From the NCBI GenBank assembly GCA_020722685.1, contig DYKH01000003.1:61846-125845 (forward strand): 64,000 nt of DNA, given 5' to 3'. This DNA comes from Caldithrix sp. (GTDB lineage: Bacteria > KSB1 > UBA2214 > DYKH01). The position numbers and the translations under genes are program-made. The notes under the pieces are model-generated. The model did not search any database. It was not told the origin of the DNA and worked only from the letters and a program-made list of their open reading frames with translations. This document shows positions 17,324 through 25,222 of this stretch, one piece after another; the first letter of the stretch is position 1, and each line of letters begins with the position of its first letter.

Positions 17324-17866
17324 TTACGCGGCCTCTTTTCCGGTAGTCCTTTGAATGTCAATAACGTCTCGGGAATTCAGCACCTTGTCAATATCCAGCA
17401 ATAACCGAACTCGACCGTCACTCTTGCCGATGCCCAGAATGTAATCGGTTTTCACATCGATACCAAAAGAGGGCGTTTGTTGAATATCATCAGCCCCGAT
17501 ATTCAACACCTCGGACACCTTGTCGACAATAATGCCAACGACGATCCCTTGCGCCTGCACCACAATGATGCAAGTTTCCTCCGTTTGTTGCGCCGCGTCC
17601 ATTCCAAACTTGAGGCGCAAATCAATGACCGGGATAACCTTTCCACGAAGATTGATCACCCCGCGAATAAAAGCCGGAGTGCGTGGCACACGGGTAATTG
17701 GTAACATGCCGTTGATCTCCTGGACCTTGAGAATCTCAAGACCATATTCCTCACCGGCGAGAAAAAAGGTAAGAAATTTTCCGCTCGCATCGCCTTTTGA
17801 TTGAGCGGGCAGCGCACTTGACGCTTTTGTTTGAGGAGGCGTGTCGTTATTGGCACCACTGCTCAT
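17324..17866 (-). CDS. cheW: CheW, chemotaxis coupling protein
   Basis: CheW links receptors to the CheA kinase. The 180-aa protein has a polar ~25-residue N-terminal lead, then the CheW fold: FFLAGEEYGLEILKVQEI, TRVPRTPAFIRGVINLRGKVIPVIDLR and IGKSDGRVRLLLDIDKVL. Typical CheW length is 150-170. AAGGA 8 nt upstream supports the ATG. It lies between cheA and MCP-3. Confidence 0.96.
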   Translation of the reverse strand: MSSGANNDTPPQTKASSALPAQSKGDASGKFLTFFLAGEEYGLEILKVQEINGMLPITRVPRTPAFIRGVINLRGKVIPVIDLRLKFGMDAAQQTEETCIIVVQAQGIVVGIIVDKVSEVLNIGADDIQQTPSFGIDVKTDYILGIGKSDGRVRLLLDIDKVLNSRDVIDIQRTTGKEAA

Positions 17867-18023
17867 ATTGTCGTTCCTTTCATCAAATAAGGCTAATTTC
17901 TTTCAGGATTACTTCTCATGTATCGGTCATCGCACAAGCTACCACTATGGCCGAACAGTCTATTTGTGACTGTCGACTCTCATGATTTGCGGTAGCGAGG
18001 GTAGCTTTCTGTTGGTGTAAACG

Positions 18024-20639
18024 TCAGGCAGCGGTTTTTGCGCTGACTTTTACTGATGGCGCCTGCTGCGCCAAACGAATAATTTCCGCCGTATCCAAAA
18101 TGAGTCCGACTCGGCCATTTCCGAGAATCGCGGCGCCCGATATTCCTAAAACCTTGCCGATGCCACGGCCAAGCGATTTGGCCACCACTTGTTGTTTCCC
18201 TATTAGCTCATCAATAAGCAACGCGCACCTCAGATTGCTGTCTCCAAGTAGTAGCACCAAGCCCTTGGCAGGATCAGTAACGGCTCCCGGGATTTCGAAC
18301 AACTGGTACAAGCGAAACATCGGTACCAGATCGCCGCGCAGCATAATCATTTCTCCGCGATTGCCTACCGTAAACAGCATATCGGTTTCCGGTTTGAAGG
18401 CCGCCTGGATTTTGATCGTCGGTACGATATAGCGTTCTTCGCCGACCTTGACCAGCATACCTTCCGTGATGGCCAAAGTGAGCGGCATTTGCAAAGAAAA
18501 AGTAGCCCCTTTGCCGGCCTCGGAGCCTATGTCAATGCGCCCCCGCAAAGACTCGACGTTGGTACGCACCACGTCCAAACCGACGCCGCGTCCCGATACG
18601 TCGGTTACTTGGGCAGCGGTAGAAAAGCCTGGCGCAAAAATAAAGCTGTATATTTCGCTGTCCGACAGACCCTTCTCAGTTTTAATCATCCCTTTCTCGA
18701 TTGCCTTGCGGAGAATCTTCTCACGATCCAAGCCTCTGCCGTCGTCGTGAACTTGGACAATGATATTACCGCCGGAATGGAAAGCCGTCAAGCGCACGGT
18801 CCCCGTCGCCGGCTTACCGGCCGCTTTACGCTCCTCCGGCGATTCGATTCCATGATCTATGGCATTACGAACCATATGCACCAATGGATCCTTGATCAAA
18901 TCGACCATGTTGCGGTCGATCTCGGTGTCTTCTCCCTCCGTAACGAAATTGATGAGCTTGCCGCTCTTATGTGCCAGGTCGCGAGTCACTCGCGCCAATT
19001 TTTGAAAGGTAGCCTTCAGCGGAATCATGCGCATCGACATGCTTAAATTTTGCAGCTCGCGAATGATTTTTCCCGCATGGGTGACCTTTTTGGTTATCTC
19101 GCCGTTACTGCCCACCACCAGCTCATCTTGGGCGACCATAGAATGGGCGATCACTAATTCACCAATAAAGTCGATGAGATGATCGAGGCGATCGATCTGC
19201 ACCCTTACGGAAGTTTCTGCCACCGCAGAGGTCTCAAATCGAGATGGCTGCTTCGCGCTTTCCTGAGCCACATCCAACGCCCCGCCATCCTCGTGAATCG
19301 GCGCTGGCTCCGCGACCGCTTGTGCCAAGGTCATTTCTGTTGCTTTGGTCGGAGGTTTAGCCCCCATCTCTGCCGGTGCAGCCTCTGCCGGCCAAGGAGT
19401 GGGCTGTTCAGTGGCCTTGGTTTCCTTTATGAGACCTCCGGCTTGCGGATCAGCCAACAACTCTAATAGTTCATCGTACCCAGCCGGTTTTAGCATGGGC
19501 TTACCGGACAATGCGCTATCGACCGATTGAATGAGCGTCTTGATCATATCGACCGAACGCAATGCCAAATCGGCATAACGTCCGACGCAGCATATCTCAC
19601 CCTCGCGGATACGGCTAAGCAATGTTTCAGCGCGGTGGGCAAACTCGGAAATACTTGTCAAACCCAGAAAGGCTGAGGTACCTTTGATGGTATGAAAGGC
19701 GCGAAATACGGTTCCGATGGCATCCTTATTCTCGGGGTTCGTCTCCAAAGCCAATAGTGATGCTTCGGCGTTTTCGGCATATTCAAAACACTCAGCAATG
19801 AAATCCTTCATCAAACTTGCATCGGTGTCCGGGGGAAGCGTAGCGTCCAACAAATTTGCCGTTTCTTGCTTCATCTCATCCTTCGGAACCATTGATGGAG
19901 AGGAGGGTTCTGACTTTTTAGCACGAGGATTGCTTTGCGCTTCATTCGTGGTCGCGTTATCCAAATCAATAGAACCGCTGGTCTCTTCTATCTCCATTGC
20001 CGTTTCAAGGCATTGGCTTACGTCCGCTAAAATCCCTTCCTCGTTCTGATACCCACCATTGGTGAAACTCTTAACGACCTCTATCGCTTTGCCTATGGAT
20101 TTCTTGGCAGCCTTGCTGAACTTGGGACTACAGATGACAAAATCCAGAGCGAATTGGAGCTGCCAAATGGTGTTCTCATCTTCTGGGTCGATTTGCATCG
20201 CCAAAGCTGCGATGTCGTCCAAAGCAAGAGTATCCAAATATGTCGCGTCATCCGTTTTCGGGCAAAATTGCAGAATCCACAATTTTGTATTTCCCGAAAG
20301 AGCGCCCGCTAATTTTTCCGCCGCACCGTAGATCATTAAAGATTGCCGAGTCGCCTCTTTCTCACCCAAAGCCCTTTCCGCAGCGTCAACGGCATCACCA
20401 AGGGCGGCTTTTACAGATGGAGCGAGCTTCATGGTCTTTTTGTAGGCCGCCTGCAACACCAAAAGGCACAGATCGATGAGTGCAGCCAATTCGATCATGC
20501 CCTGAGGCAACGATCCGGAGATTTGCTCCAGAGCAACGCCAGTGCTTGCTATGGCGTCGAGAGCCTGCAAGTCGAGTCGGCTAATTTGCCGAACGATGCC
20601 TTTGAATCCGCTTTGCGATTCTTTTCTCGCTGACCTCAT
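18024..20639 (-). CDS. cheA: CheA, chemotaxis histidine kinase with long N-terminal extension
   Basis: CheA phosphorylates CheY and CheB in response to receptors. In this 871-aa protein the HPt domain is not at the N-terminus: the phospho-acceptor is H316 in RAFHTIKGTSAFLGL. Residues 1 to ~270 form an unrecognised, mostly helical region, followed by a Ser/Pro/Lys-rich linker. After HPt comes a Pro/Ala-rich linker without a recognisable CheY-binding P2 domain. Then follow the dimerisation helices (LIDFIGELVIAHSM), the ATPase (VHMVRNAIDHGIESPEER, VHDDGRGLDREKI, DVSGRGVGLDVVR) and a C-terminal CheW-like domain. It is 12 bp after cheX. Confidence 0.95.
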   Translation of the reverse strand: MRSARKESQSGFKGIVRQISRLDLQALDAIASTGVALEQISGSLPQGMIELAALIDLCLLVLQAAYKKTMKLAPSVKAALGDAVDAAERALGEKEATRQSLMIYGAAEKLAGALSGNTKLWILQFCPKTDDATYLDTLALDDIAALAMQIDPEDENTIWQLQFALDFVICSPKFSKAAKKSIGKAIEVVKSFTNGGYQNEEGILADVSQCLETAMEIEETSGSIDLDNATTNEAQSNPRAKKSEPSSPSMVPKDEMKQETANLLDATLPPDTDASLMKDFIAECFEYAENAEASLLALETNPENKDAIGTVFRAFHTIKGTSAFLGLTSISEFAHRAETLLSRIREGEICCVGRYADLALRSVDMIKTLIQSVDSALSGKPMLKPAGYDELLELLADPQAGGLIKETKATEQPTPWPAEAAPAEMGAKPPTKATEMTLAQAVAEPAPIHEDGGALDVAQESAKQPSRFETSAVAETSVRVQIDRLDHLIDFIGELVIAHSMVAQDELVVGSNGEITKKVTHAGKIIRELQNLSMSMRMIPLKATFQKLARVTRDLAHKSGKLINFVTEGEDTEIDRNMVDLIKDPLVHMVRNAIDHGIESPEERKAAGKPATGTVRLTAFHSGGNIIVQVHDDGRGLDREKILRKAIEKGMIKTEKGLSDSEIYSFIFAPGFSTAAQVTDVSGRGVGLDVVRTNVESLRGRIDIGSEAGKGATFSLQMPLTLAITEGMLVKVGEERYIVPTIKIQAAFKPETDMLFTVGNRGEMIMLRGDLVPMFRLYQLFEIPGAVTDPAKGLVLLLGDSNLRCALLIDELIGKQQVVAKSLGRGIGKVLGISGAAILGNGRVGLILDTAEIIRLAQQAPSVKVSAKTAA

Positions 20640-20651
20640 ATCTTTTACCGG

Positions 20652-21164
20652 TTACCTTTTAAAAGACGAAGTACGTCTGCCAAACCCCAATTTAAGCCAA
20701 AAATCACCTTCTGCAGAGGTAAAATCGATCCTCGACATGGATAGTTTTTCCGGCAAGAGCATTTCCAAATTGCTGCCGCGCGCCACCGTTGGCAAGGAAA
20801 GCTCAGCTCTTACTCCGATGGCGTCGAGCCGAGCCGCTGCATCTCCGCCGACAATGTTAGCCAATTCGCCGACAACGTCCGCCATATCCGGATCCTCAAA
20901 CGGAATCTCAAAGCCGGAAAATTTACGAGCAACCGCCACCGCAGTGTTATGGGGCAATCCCAGCATGAGTGAAAAGGCATTATTTGTTCCAATAAGGGAA
21001 ATGATCCCTACTATTCCCTCTATTAAAGTTCCATAGGTTTTCTCGGTTTTGGGCAGCGGCCGATAACCGCAAATAGACGCAAAGGTTGAAGTAACTGCCT
21101 GAGTAAGACAATCAGCTTGATTAATATAGTCTTCGCCTGGTGCAATCATCCTTACATCGCTCAT
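20652..21164 (-). CDS. cheX: CheX-type CheY-phosphate phosphatase (first copy)
   Basis: A 170-aa CheC/CheX-family protein with the phosphatase pattern D96-x3-E100-x2-N103 in DVVGELANIVGGDAAARL. The surrounding fold (GIVGIISLIGTNNAFSLMLGLP) fits CheX. It lies between a cheY and cheA and is expected to shorten the CheY-P signal. GAGG 6 nt upstream supports the ATG. It is only distantly similar to the second CheX at 6498-6974, so the two modules probably diverged long ago. Confidence 0.85.
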   Translation of the reverse strand: MSDVRMIAPGEDYINQADCLTQAVTSTFASICGYRPLPKTEKTYGTLIEGIVGIISLIGTNNAFSLMLGLPHNTAVAVARKFSGFEIPFEDPDMADVVGELANIVGGDAAARLDAIGVRAELSLPTVARGSNLEMLLPEKLSMSRIDFTSAEGDFWLKLGFGRRTSSFKR

Positions 21165-21203
21165 TCGATACCTCGTTAGGTGACGTTTGTCGTCTTGACT
21201 TCC

Positions 21204-21650
21204 TTAGCTCACAAGTTTGCTAAAGAAACCTCTCTGTTTCTCAGGTTTGGTGGCAGCGGATTTCGCCACAATTCCCTCAATCAAGGTTTTTAGCTTCCGA
21301 CTCAGCTCTTCCAAGGTAAATGGTTTGCATATATATTCGTTGGCGCCAGCGTTATCCAGCGCATCCATTACTTTCCCCATCGTCTTTTCGCTGGTGACCA
21401 TCACGATAACAATATGTCGGGTAGCAGGCATAGAGCGAACTTTGCGAACAAAGTCGATACCGCTCATGTTGGGCATATTCCAATCCACAAAGAGAATGTC
21501 AAAGCAAGCCGGATCGAATTTCGCAAGCCCCTCTGCCCCATCCATTGCTTCCGTGAATTGAAAATCGGCAAGCTCCGTTTGCATCAAAGATTCCATGACC
21601 ATTTTCCGCATGATCCTTGAGTCATCCAGCACCAGCGCTCTCACCTTCAT
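21204..21650 (-). CDS. cheY: CheY-like response regulator (first copy)
   Basis: A receiver domain with acidic pair LDDSRIMRK, phospho-acceptor D56 in ILFVDWNMPNMSG, TSEKTMG and the lysine in YICKPFTLEEL. It has a short basic tail (KPEKQRGFFSKLVS) beyond the usual end, giving 148 aa from the ATG at 21650. AAGGA 7 nt upstream favours that start over a TTG five codons earlier. It heads the cheY-cheX-cheA-cheW unit and is the best candidate for the kinase's main output. Confidence 0.93.
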   Translation of the reverse strand: MKVRALVLDDSRIMRKMVMESLMQTELADFQFTEAMDGAEGLAKFDPACFDILFVDWNMPNMSGIDFVRKVRSMPATRHIVIVMVTSEKTMGKVMDALDNAGANEYICKPFTLEELSRKLKTLIEGIVAKSAATKPEKQRGFFSKLVS

Positions 21651-21665
21651 CTGCCATTCCTTCAA

Positions 21666-22499
21666 TTACTCCTGAACAATGCTGCTACTGAGGCGCGGCA
21701 GCCAATCTTGAGGACAATAAGGCCACAATGTGGCATAAAACACTCAAATTCAGACGCCCCAAAGGAAAAGAAACTATCAGGAAATCTGTGACCATTCTTT
21801 CTTGGAATCGGTTTTTTGGACGAAATTCATGGCCGTTTTGAAGCAGCCTTAACTTCCAAAATGCTTGGTTATTAACAACTGTTTGAACTTGACGAAAAAG
21901 TTGCTCTCTAGAATGGAGAACCGCTATTTTTTGCAGGCCCGGCATGTGCAGGAATTCTCTGTGGCCGTCAGTTGATCGTCGCTTTGTCCCATTCCTTTCA
22001 AATTCCATGCCGTATGATGGGAATGAAAAAGGAGAGTTGATAGCCTGCTCGTTTCTACCTATGACTCGGAACCTGCGGAGGGTACTCAAAGGAAGAACGG
22101 AGCATTCCCGGTTCAGATTGACGTTTTCGGTTCCCCCCGTGGGTCGTGGGCGCGTCCCCGCTTTTTCGGGCCAATGCAAGACGGATTTTCGGGAAGGCGG
22201 CTTGTTTGAAACGCAAATGGGTAAGGCTCATTAAAAGCCCGGTAGTTAATGGCCGTGGACGCCGACTGGTATGGCCCGTCTGCGAAATTCGAGCCGCTCT
22301 GATGGTTGATGAATGGGGTATGGAATGTGGATCGTTTTGGCAATCCCCAGGGACAGTTTAGAAAGCAACAGATATTTGGTGAAGGGACGACTCGCCTCAT
22401 ATCCAAGCCGACGTATGCCCATTTCAGCACAGCACAAACAAATCCGTGCCGGTTCGCCTAAAGGGCAGAGATGTTCTGCGGCCATTCCGCGAACAACGC
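21666..22499. other. 834-bp gap between fliA unit and cheY unit
   Basis: No gene can be supported. A 164-codon minus-strand frame exists (21685-22179) but lacks a ribosome-binding site, any recognisable motif and a protein-like composition. The promoter of the chemotaxis unit probably lies here, but I could not pick out a convincing -35/-10, sigma-28 or sigma-54 site. Confidence 0.4.
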
Positions 22500-22835
22500 T
22501 CACGCAGTTACGTCGAGAATCTTGCCGACGGCGAGGACCTTCGGCTCTTCGGAAAAACCCAGAGCTTCGGGAACAGCACCATCACTTTGCTGGTTAGAGT
22601 CCTCCTCTCCCCGCTGAGCCGAAGCATGGCCCTCATAGCTGTCCCGTTCCTTCTTGCGGCGTTTCTTTTCGGTGATTTCTCCCCGTCCTTCATTGCCGTG
22701 CGGCTTGTTTTGTAACTCAAAGGCGAATTGGTAGGAGGAATTATCTTGTGTTTCCGGCTTGGGAGTCTGCACCACCCTTTCCGTGTGCGCCAGATGCAGA
22801 TTGATATTCTGGGGTATGTCGATGGGTGCGGACAT
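22500..22835 (-). CDS. Hypothetical hydrophilic protein after fliA
   Basis: A ~111-aa product starting MSAPIDIPQNINLHLAHTE, then a highly charged middle (GEITEKKRRKKERDSYEGH) and an acidic end. There are no membrane segments or known motifs. The ATG at 22835 has GGGAGGG 7 nt upstream, which supports real translation. It follows fliA closely, where many genomes carry small unknown flagellar genes. Function unknown; low sequence complexity suggests disorder. Confidence 0.55.
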   Translation of the reverse strand: MSAPIDIPQNINLHLAHTERVVQTPKPETQDNSSYQFAFELQNKPHGNEGRGEITEKKRRKKERDSYEGHASAQRGEEDSNQQSDGAVPEALGFSEEPKVLAVGKILDVTA

Positions 22836-22912
22836 TTTCAGTCCCTCCCTGTTACTCACTAAAACTGATTTTTCTTTGCCGAGACCTCAGCGTCGCGGGG
22901 CACGAAAGGGAG

Positions 22913-23671
22913 CTAAAAAGCATAGGTTTTCTCCTCGCTCAGCAGCATTTTAAGCCGCAGCAATGATTGAGCGTGCATTTGGCAAACTCTTGATTCGGTA
23001 ACTCCCAAAGTGGCGCCAATTTCTGCCAGATTCAGCCCTTCATAATAGTAAAGCATCAAAATGAGCCGTTCTTTTGCCGGCATTGCCTTGAGGGCAACGC
23101 TGAGGTGCTGCTGCGTCTCTTCTTCTTCAAGGAGCTGCTCACCCGCACTCCAAGGCTCTTCCACAAATTGATCGCGAGTGAATTCCGCTTCGTCAAGGTA
23201 GATTACGTCCTGCAAAGAGACAAATCGTATGGAAACCATGGAATCCAGAATCCGGTAGTAGTCGCCAAGGCTGAGGCCCAGATGCTCGGCGATTTCCGCT
23301 TCGGTTGGGCTGCGACCTAACTTGGCTTGCAGGATAGACATGACTTGGATGACGCGCTTGACATTCTTGCGGATTTGTCGCGGCGCCCAATCAATATTGC
23401 GCAGCACGTCGAGGATGGCTCCGCGAATGCGTAATGAGGCATAGGTTTCAAATTTGATTTCGCGTCGGGGATCGTAGCGATCCACTGCCTCGATCAGCCC
23501 TACAAGCCCGGCTCCGACCAAATCATTCCATTCCAACACGCTTCCTTGCGGAACCTTAAAACCGGAAGCCACATATTTGACCAAAGGCTCATAGTGCTTG
23601 ACCAGAACGTCGCGCAAGCGCCCGTCCCTGGTGGCAGCGAATTCACTCCAGATGTCATTCATAGCATGCAA
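22913..23671 (-). CDS. fliA: FliA, flagellar sigma factor (sigma-28)
   Basis: FliA directs RNA polymerase to late flagellar and chemotaxis promoters. The ~250-aa protein has region 2 (DLVGAGLVGLIEAVDRYDP, FETYASLRIRGAILDVLR and DWAPRQIRK, typical of sigma-28), region 3 (LGRSPTEAEIAEHLGL) and region 4 with its helix-turn-helix (LAEIGATLGVTESRVCQMHAQ). The TTG at 23671 has GGAGG 7 nt upstream; an ATG lies three codons on. An anti-sigma FlgM gene is not in the window. Confidence 0.95.
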   Translation of the reverse strand: MHAMNDIWSEFAATRDGRLRDVLVKHYEPLVKYVASGFKVPQGSVLEWNDLVGAGLVGLIEAVDRYDPRREIKFETYASLRIRGAILDVLRNIDWAPRQIRKNVKRVIQVMSILQAKLGRSPTEAEIAEHLGLSLGDYYRILDSMVSIRFVSLQDVIYLDEAEFTRDQFVEEPWSAGEQLLEEEETQQHLSVALKAMPAKERLILMLYYYEGLNLAEIGATLGVTESRVCQMHAQSLLRLKMLLSEEKTYAF

Positions 23672-23707
23672 ATGCCAACCTCCATCCCATCCTCCTCCCT
23701 CATGTCA

Positions 23708-23956
23708 CTATGCCTTAGCGGAGGCTTCTTGGTGTTCCGTTGAGGCAGTGTGCGTTTTCTCTTGGCGCTCAGGTATGCTATGTGTTCTCATGGTCACAAT
23801 CGACACTCTCATGGCAGCATACCCAATTAGATAACTGCCGGCAAAAGTGGCCAGCGTCCTGATCAACGCTTTATCGATTTGTACTCCTTGCCAAAAGCAC
23901 ACCAACAACACCGCAAAGGCAATGAGCGTACTAATGGCATTAATGATGTCTTTCAT
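23708..23956 (-). CDS. Small membrane protein upstream of fliA
   Basis: An 82-aa protein with two predicted membrane helices, about residues 5-23 (AISTLIAFAVLLVCFWQ) and 33-52 (TLATFAGSYLIGYAAM), and a polar tail. The ATG at 23956 has GGGAG 8 nt upstream. It sits between flhG and fliA in the same direction. No family is recognised; a membrane-anchored accessory of the flagellar regulon is possible by position only. Confidence 0.6.
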   Translation of the reverse strand: MKDIINAISTLIAFAVLLVCFWQGVQIDKALIRTLATFAGSYLIGYAAMRVSIVTMRTHSIPERQEKTHTASTEHQEASAKA

Positions 23957-24392
23957 CGCTTGTTCTCCCAACCTCTACGTCCAAACTCGATTCTATCGAA
24001 CCTCTGATCGACCTCGTCGAAAAAGCGGTCTCTCGAACATCCGGTTCTCAACGCGGCTGAGGGCCGGACTTGTCGAATTCCACCAAGGAAGCCTAACAAC
24101 CCGTCGCTCCCGCCTTTGTGACAAGATTATTGATTACTGGTTAAGCCGCAGCGTCCGCTGCATTCTGAGAATTGCTCCATTGAAAGTCGATGTTAAATTA
24201 TTTAGTCTCTCAAGGAAAACGCACTGTCTGGTCATTCTGAGCGAACTAAGTAAGTCGAGGAATCTGGCCAACGCCCACAAAACCAAGCACCGCCAGATCC
24301 CTCATTCGCCAAAGGCAGAGTCGAATCCAGCCAGGGTGCTCGATAGCTGCAATAACAGTACCACGAGTTTTCGGCGAAGCACTATTTAAAAG
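23957..24392. other. ~430-bp gap between flhG and the fliA unit
   Basis: No gene supported. A short stretch near 24232-24270 (CATTCTGAGCGAACTAAG and following) resembles the dispersed GAGCGAAG/GAGGAATCT-type intergenic repeat seen in many bacterial genomes. It is the only copy I noticed here. Confidence 0.35.
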
Positions 24393-25217
24393 TCAAGCCG
24401 CTTGGGAAGATTCGCTCACCACCAGCTTTTGATTGATGATCGCTTCGGCGACGTTCTGAAGATTGACGGCCGCCACACATTCCGGAAACAATAGCAAAAA
24501 TGGCTGCTGCTTTTTGACCGACTGGCGCACGTGCTCATCCATCTCGATATATCCCACGATACCCAAATGGATTCCTAAGAAATGCTCCACCACCAAAGAC
24601 AATCGCTGGTAAACATCAAAAACCTCTGAGGTATTGCTCACCATATTGAGCAGCAGGTCGATGGGAATGTCTTTGCGCGAGGCATCGAATATCTTAATCA
24701 TCGCATAGGCATCGGTGATGGCAGTGGGCTCCGGAGTTGTGATCATGAGGATTTGATCCGCCTGCACGGCATGGTGCATGGACAAGGGCGAAACACCTGC
24801 CTCCAGATCCATGATAATGAAATCGTAGGAACTCTTTAATTGATATAGCAGCTCCAACAGCCGGGCTTTGAGCGCACCATTCACTTCTTTCCACAGGTCG
24901 CTGCCGGAATTACCCGGAATGATATGAATACCAGACTCATGAGTGAGAAGAATATCCTCCAACGGCAAATCATCGAACACGTAATGAACCAGGTTGTGCT
25001 TTGGTGCGAGCCCCATCAGCACGTCTACGTTTGCCAGCTTGGTGTCAGTGTCCACCACCACCACGCGCTTGTCCATTTGTGCCAGGGCAATGCCGAGATT
25101 GACCGCGACATTGGTCTTGCCCACTCCGCCTTTACCGCTGGACACGGCGATGACCCTTGAGCGATGGGACTTGCGTGTGTTCACCAGTTCCCGGATGAGC
25201 TGAACTTGATCCATCAT
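24393..25217 (-). CDS. flhG: FlhG (MinD-like ATPase, flagellar number control)
   Basis: FlhG (also FleN/YlxH) is a MinD/ParA-type ATPase that partners FlhF to set flagellar number and position. The 274-aa protein begins with a DQAxxLR-like activator helix (DQVQLIRELV), which in other species stimulates FlhF. It carries the deviant Walker A SSGKGGVGKTNVAVNLG, VVDTDTKLANVD and the switch IIMDLEAGVSP. The C-terminal region should form a membrane helix. It is 5 bp after flhF. Confidence 0.94.
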   Translation of the reverse strand: MMDQVQLIRELVNTRKSHRSRVIAVSSGKGGVGKTNVAVNLGIALAQMDKRVVVVDTDTKLANVDVLMGLAPKHNLVHYVFDDLPLEDILLTHESGIHIIPGNSGSDLWKEVNGALKARLLELLYQLKSSYDFIIMDLEAGVSPLSMHHAVQADQILMITTPEPTAITDAYAMIKIFDASRKDIPIDLLLNMVSNTSEVFDVYQRLSLVVEHFLGIHLGIVGYIEMDEHVRQSVKKQQPFLLLFPECVAAVNLQNVAEAIINQKLVVSESSQAA

Positions 25218-25222
25218 GCCTT

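Noticed and set aside
18489..19046. 185-codon plus-strand frame opposite cheA
   Set aside because: Shadow of the CheA kinase domain; no independent support.
21685..22179. 164-codon minus-strand frame in the cheY-fliA gap
   Set aside because: No ribosome-binding site, no motif, and mixed basic composition; most likely chance.
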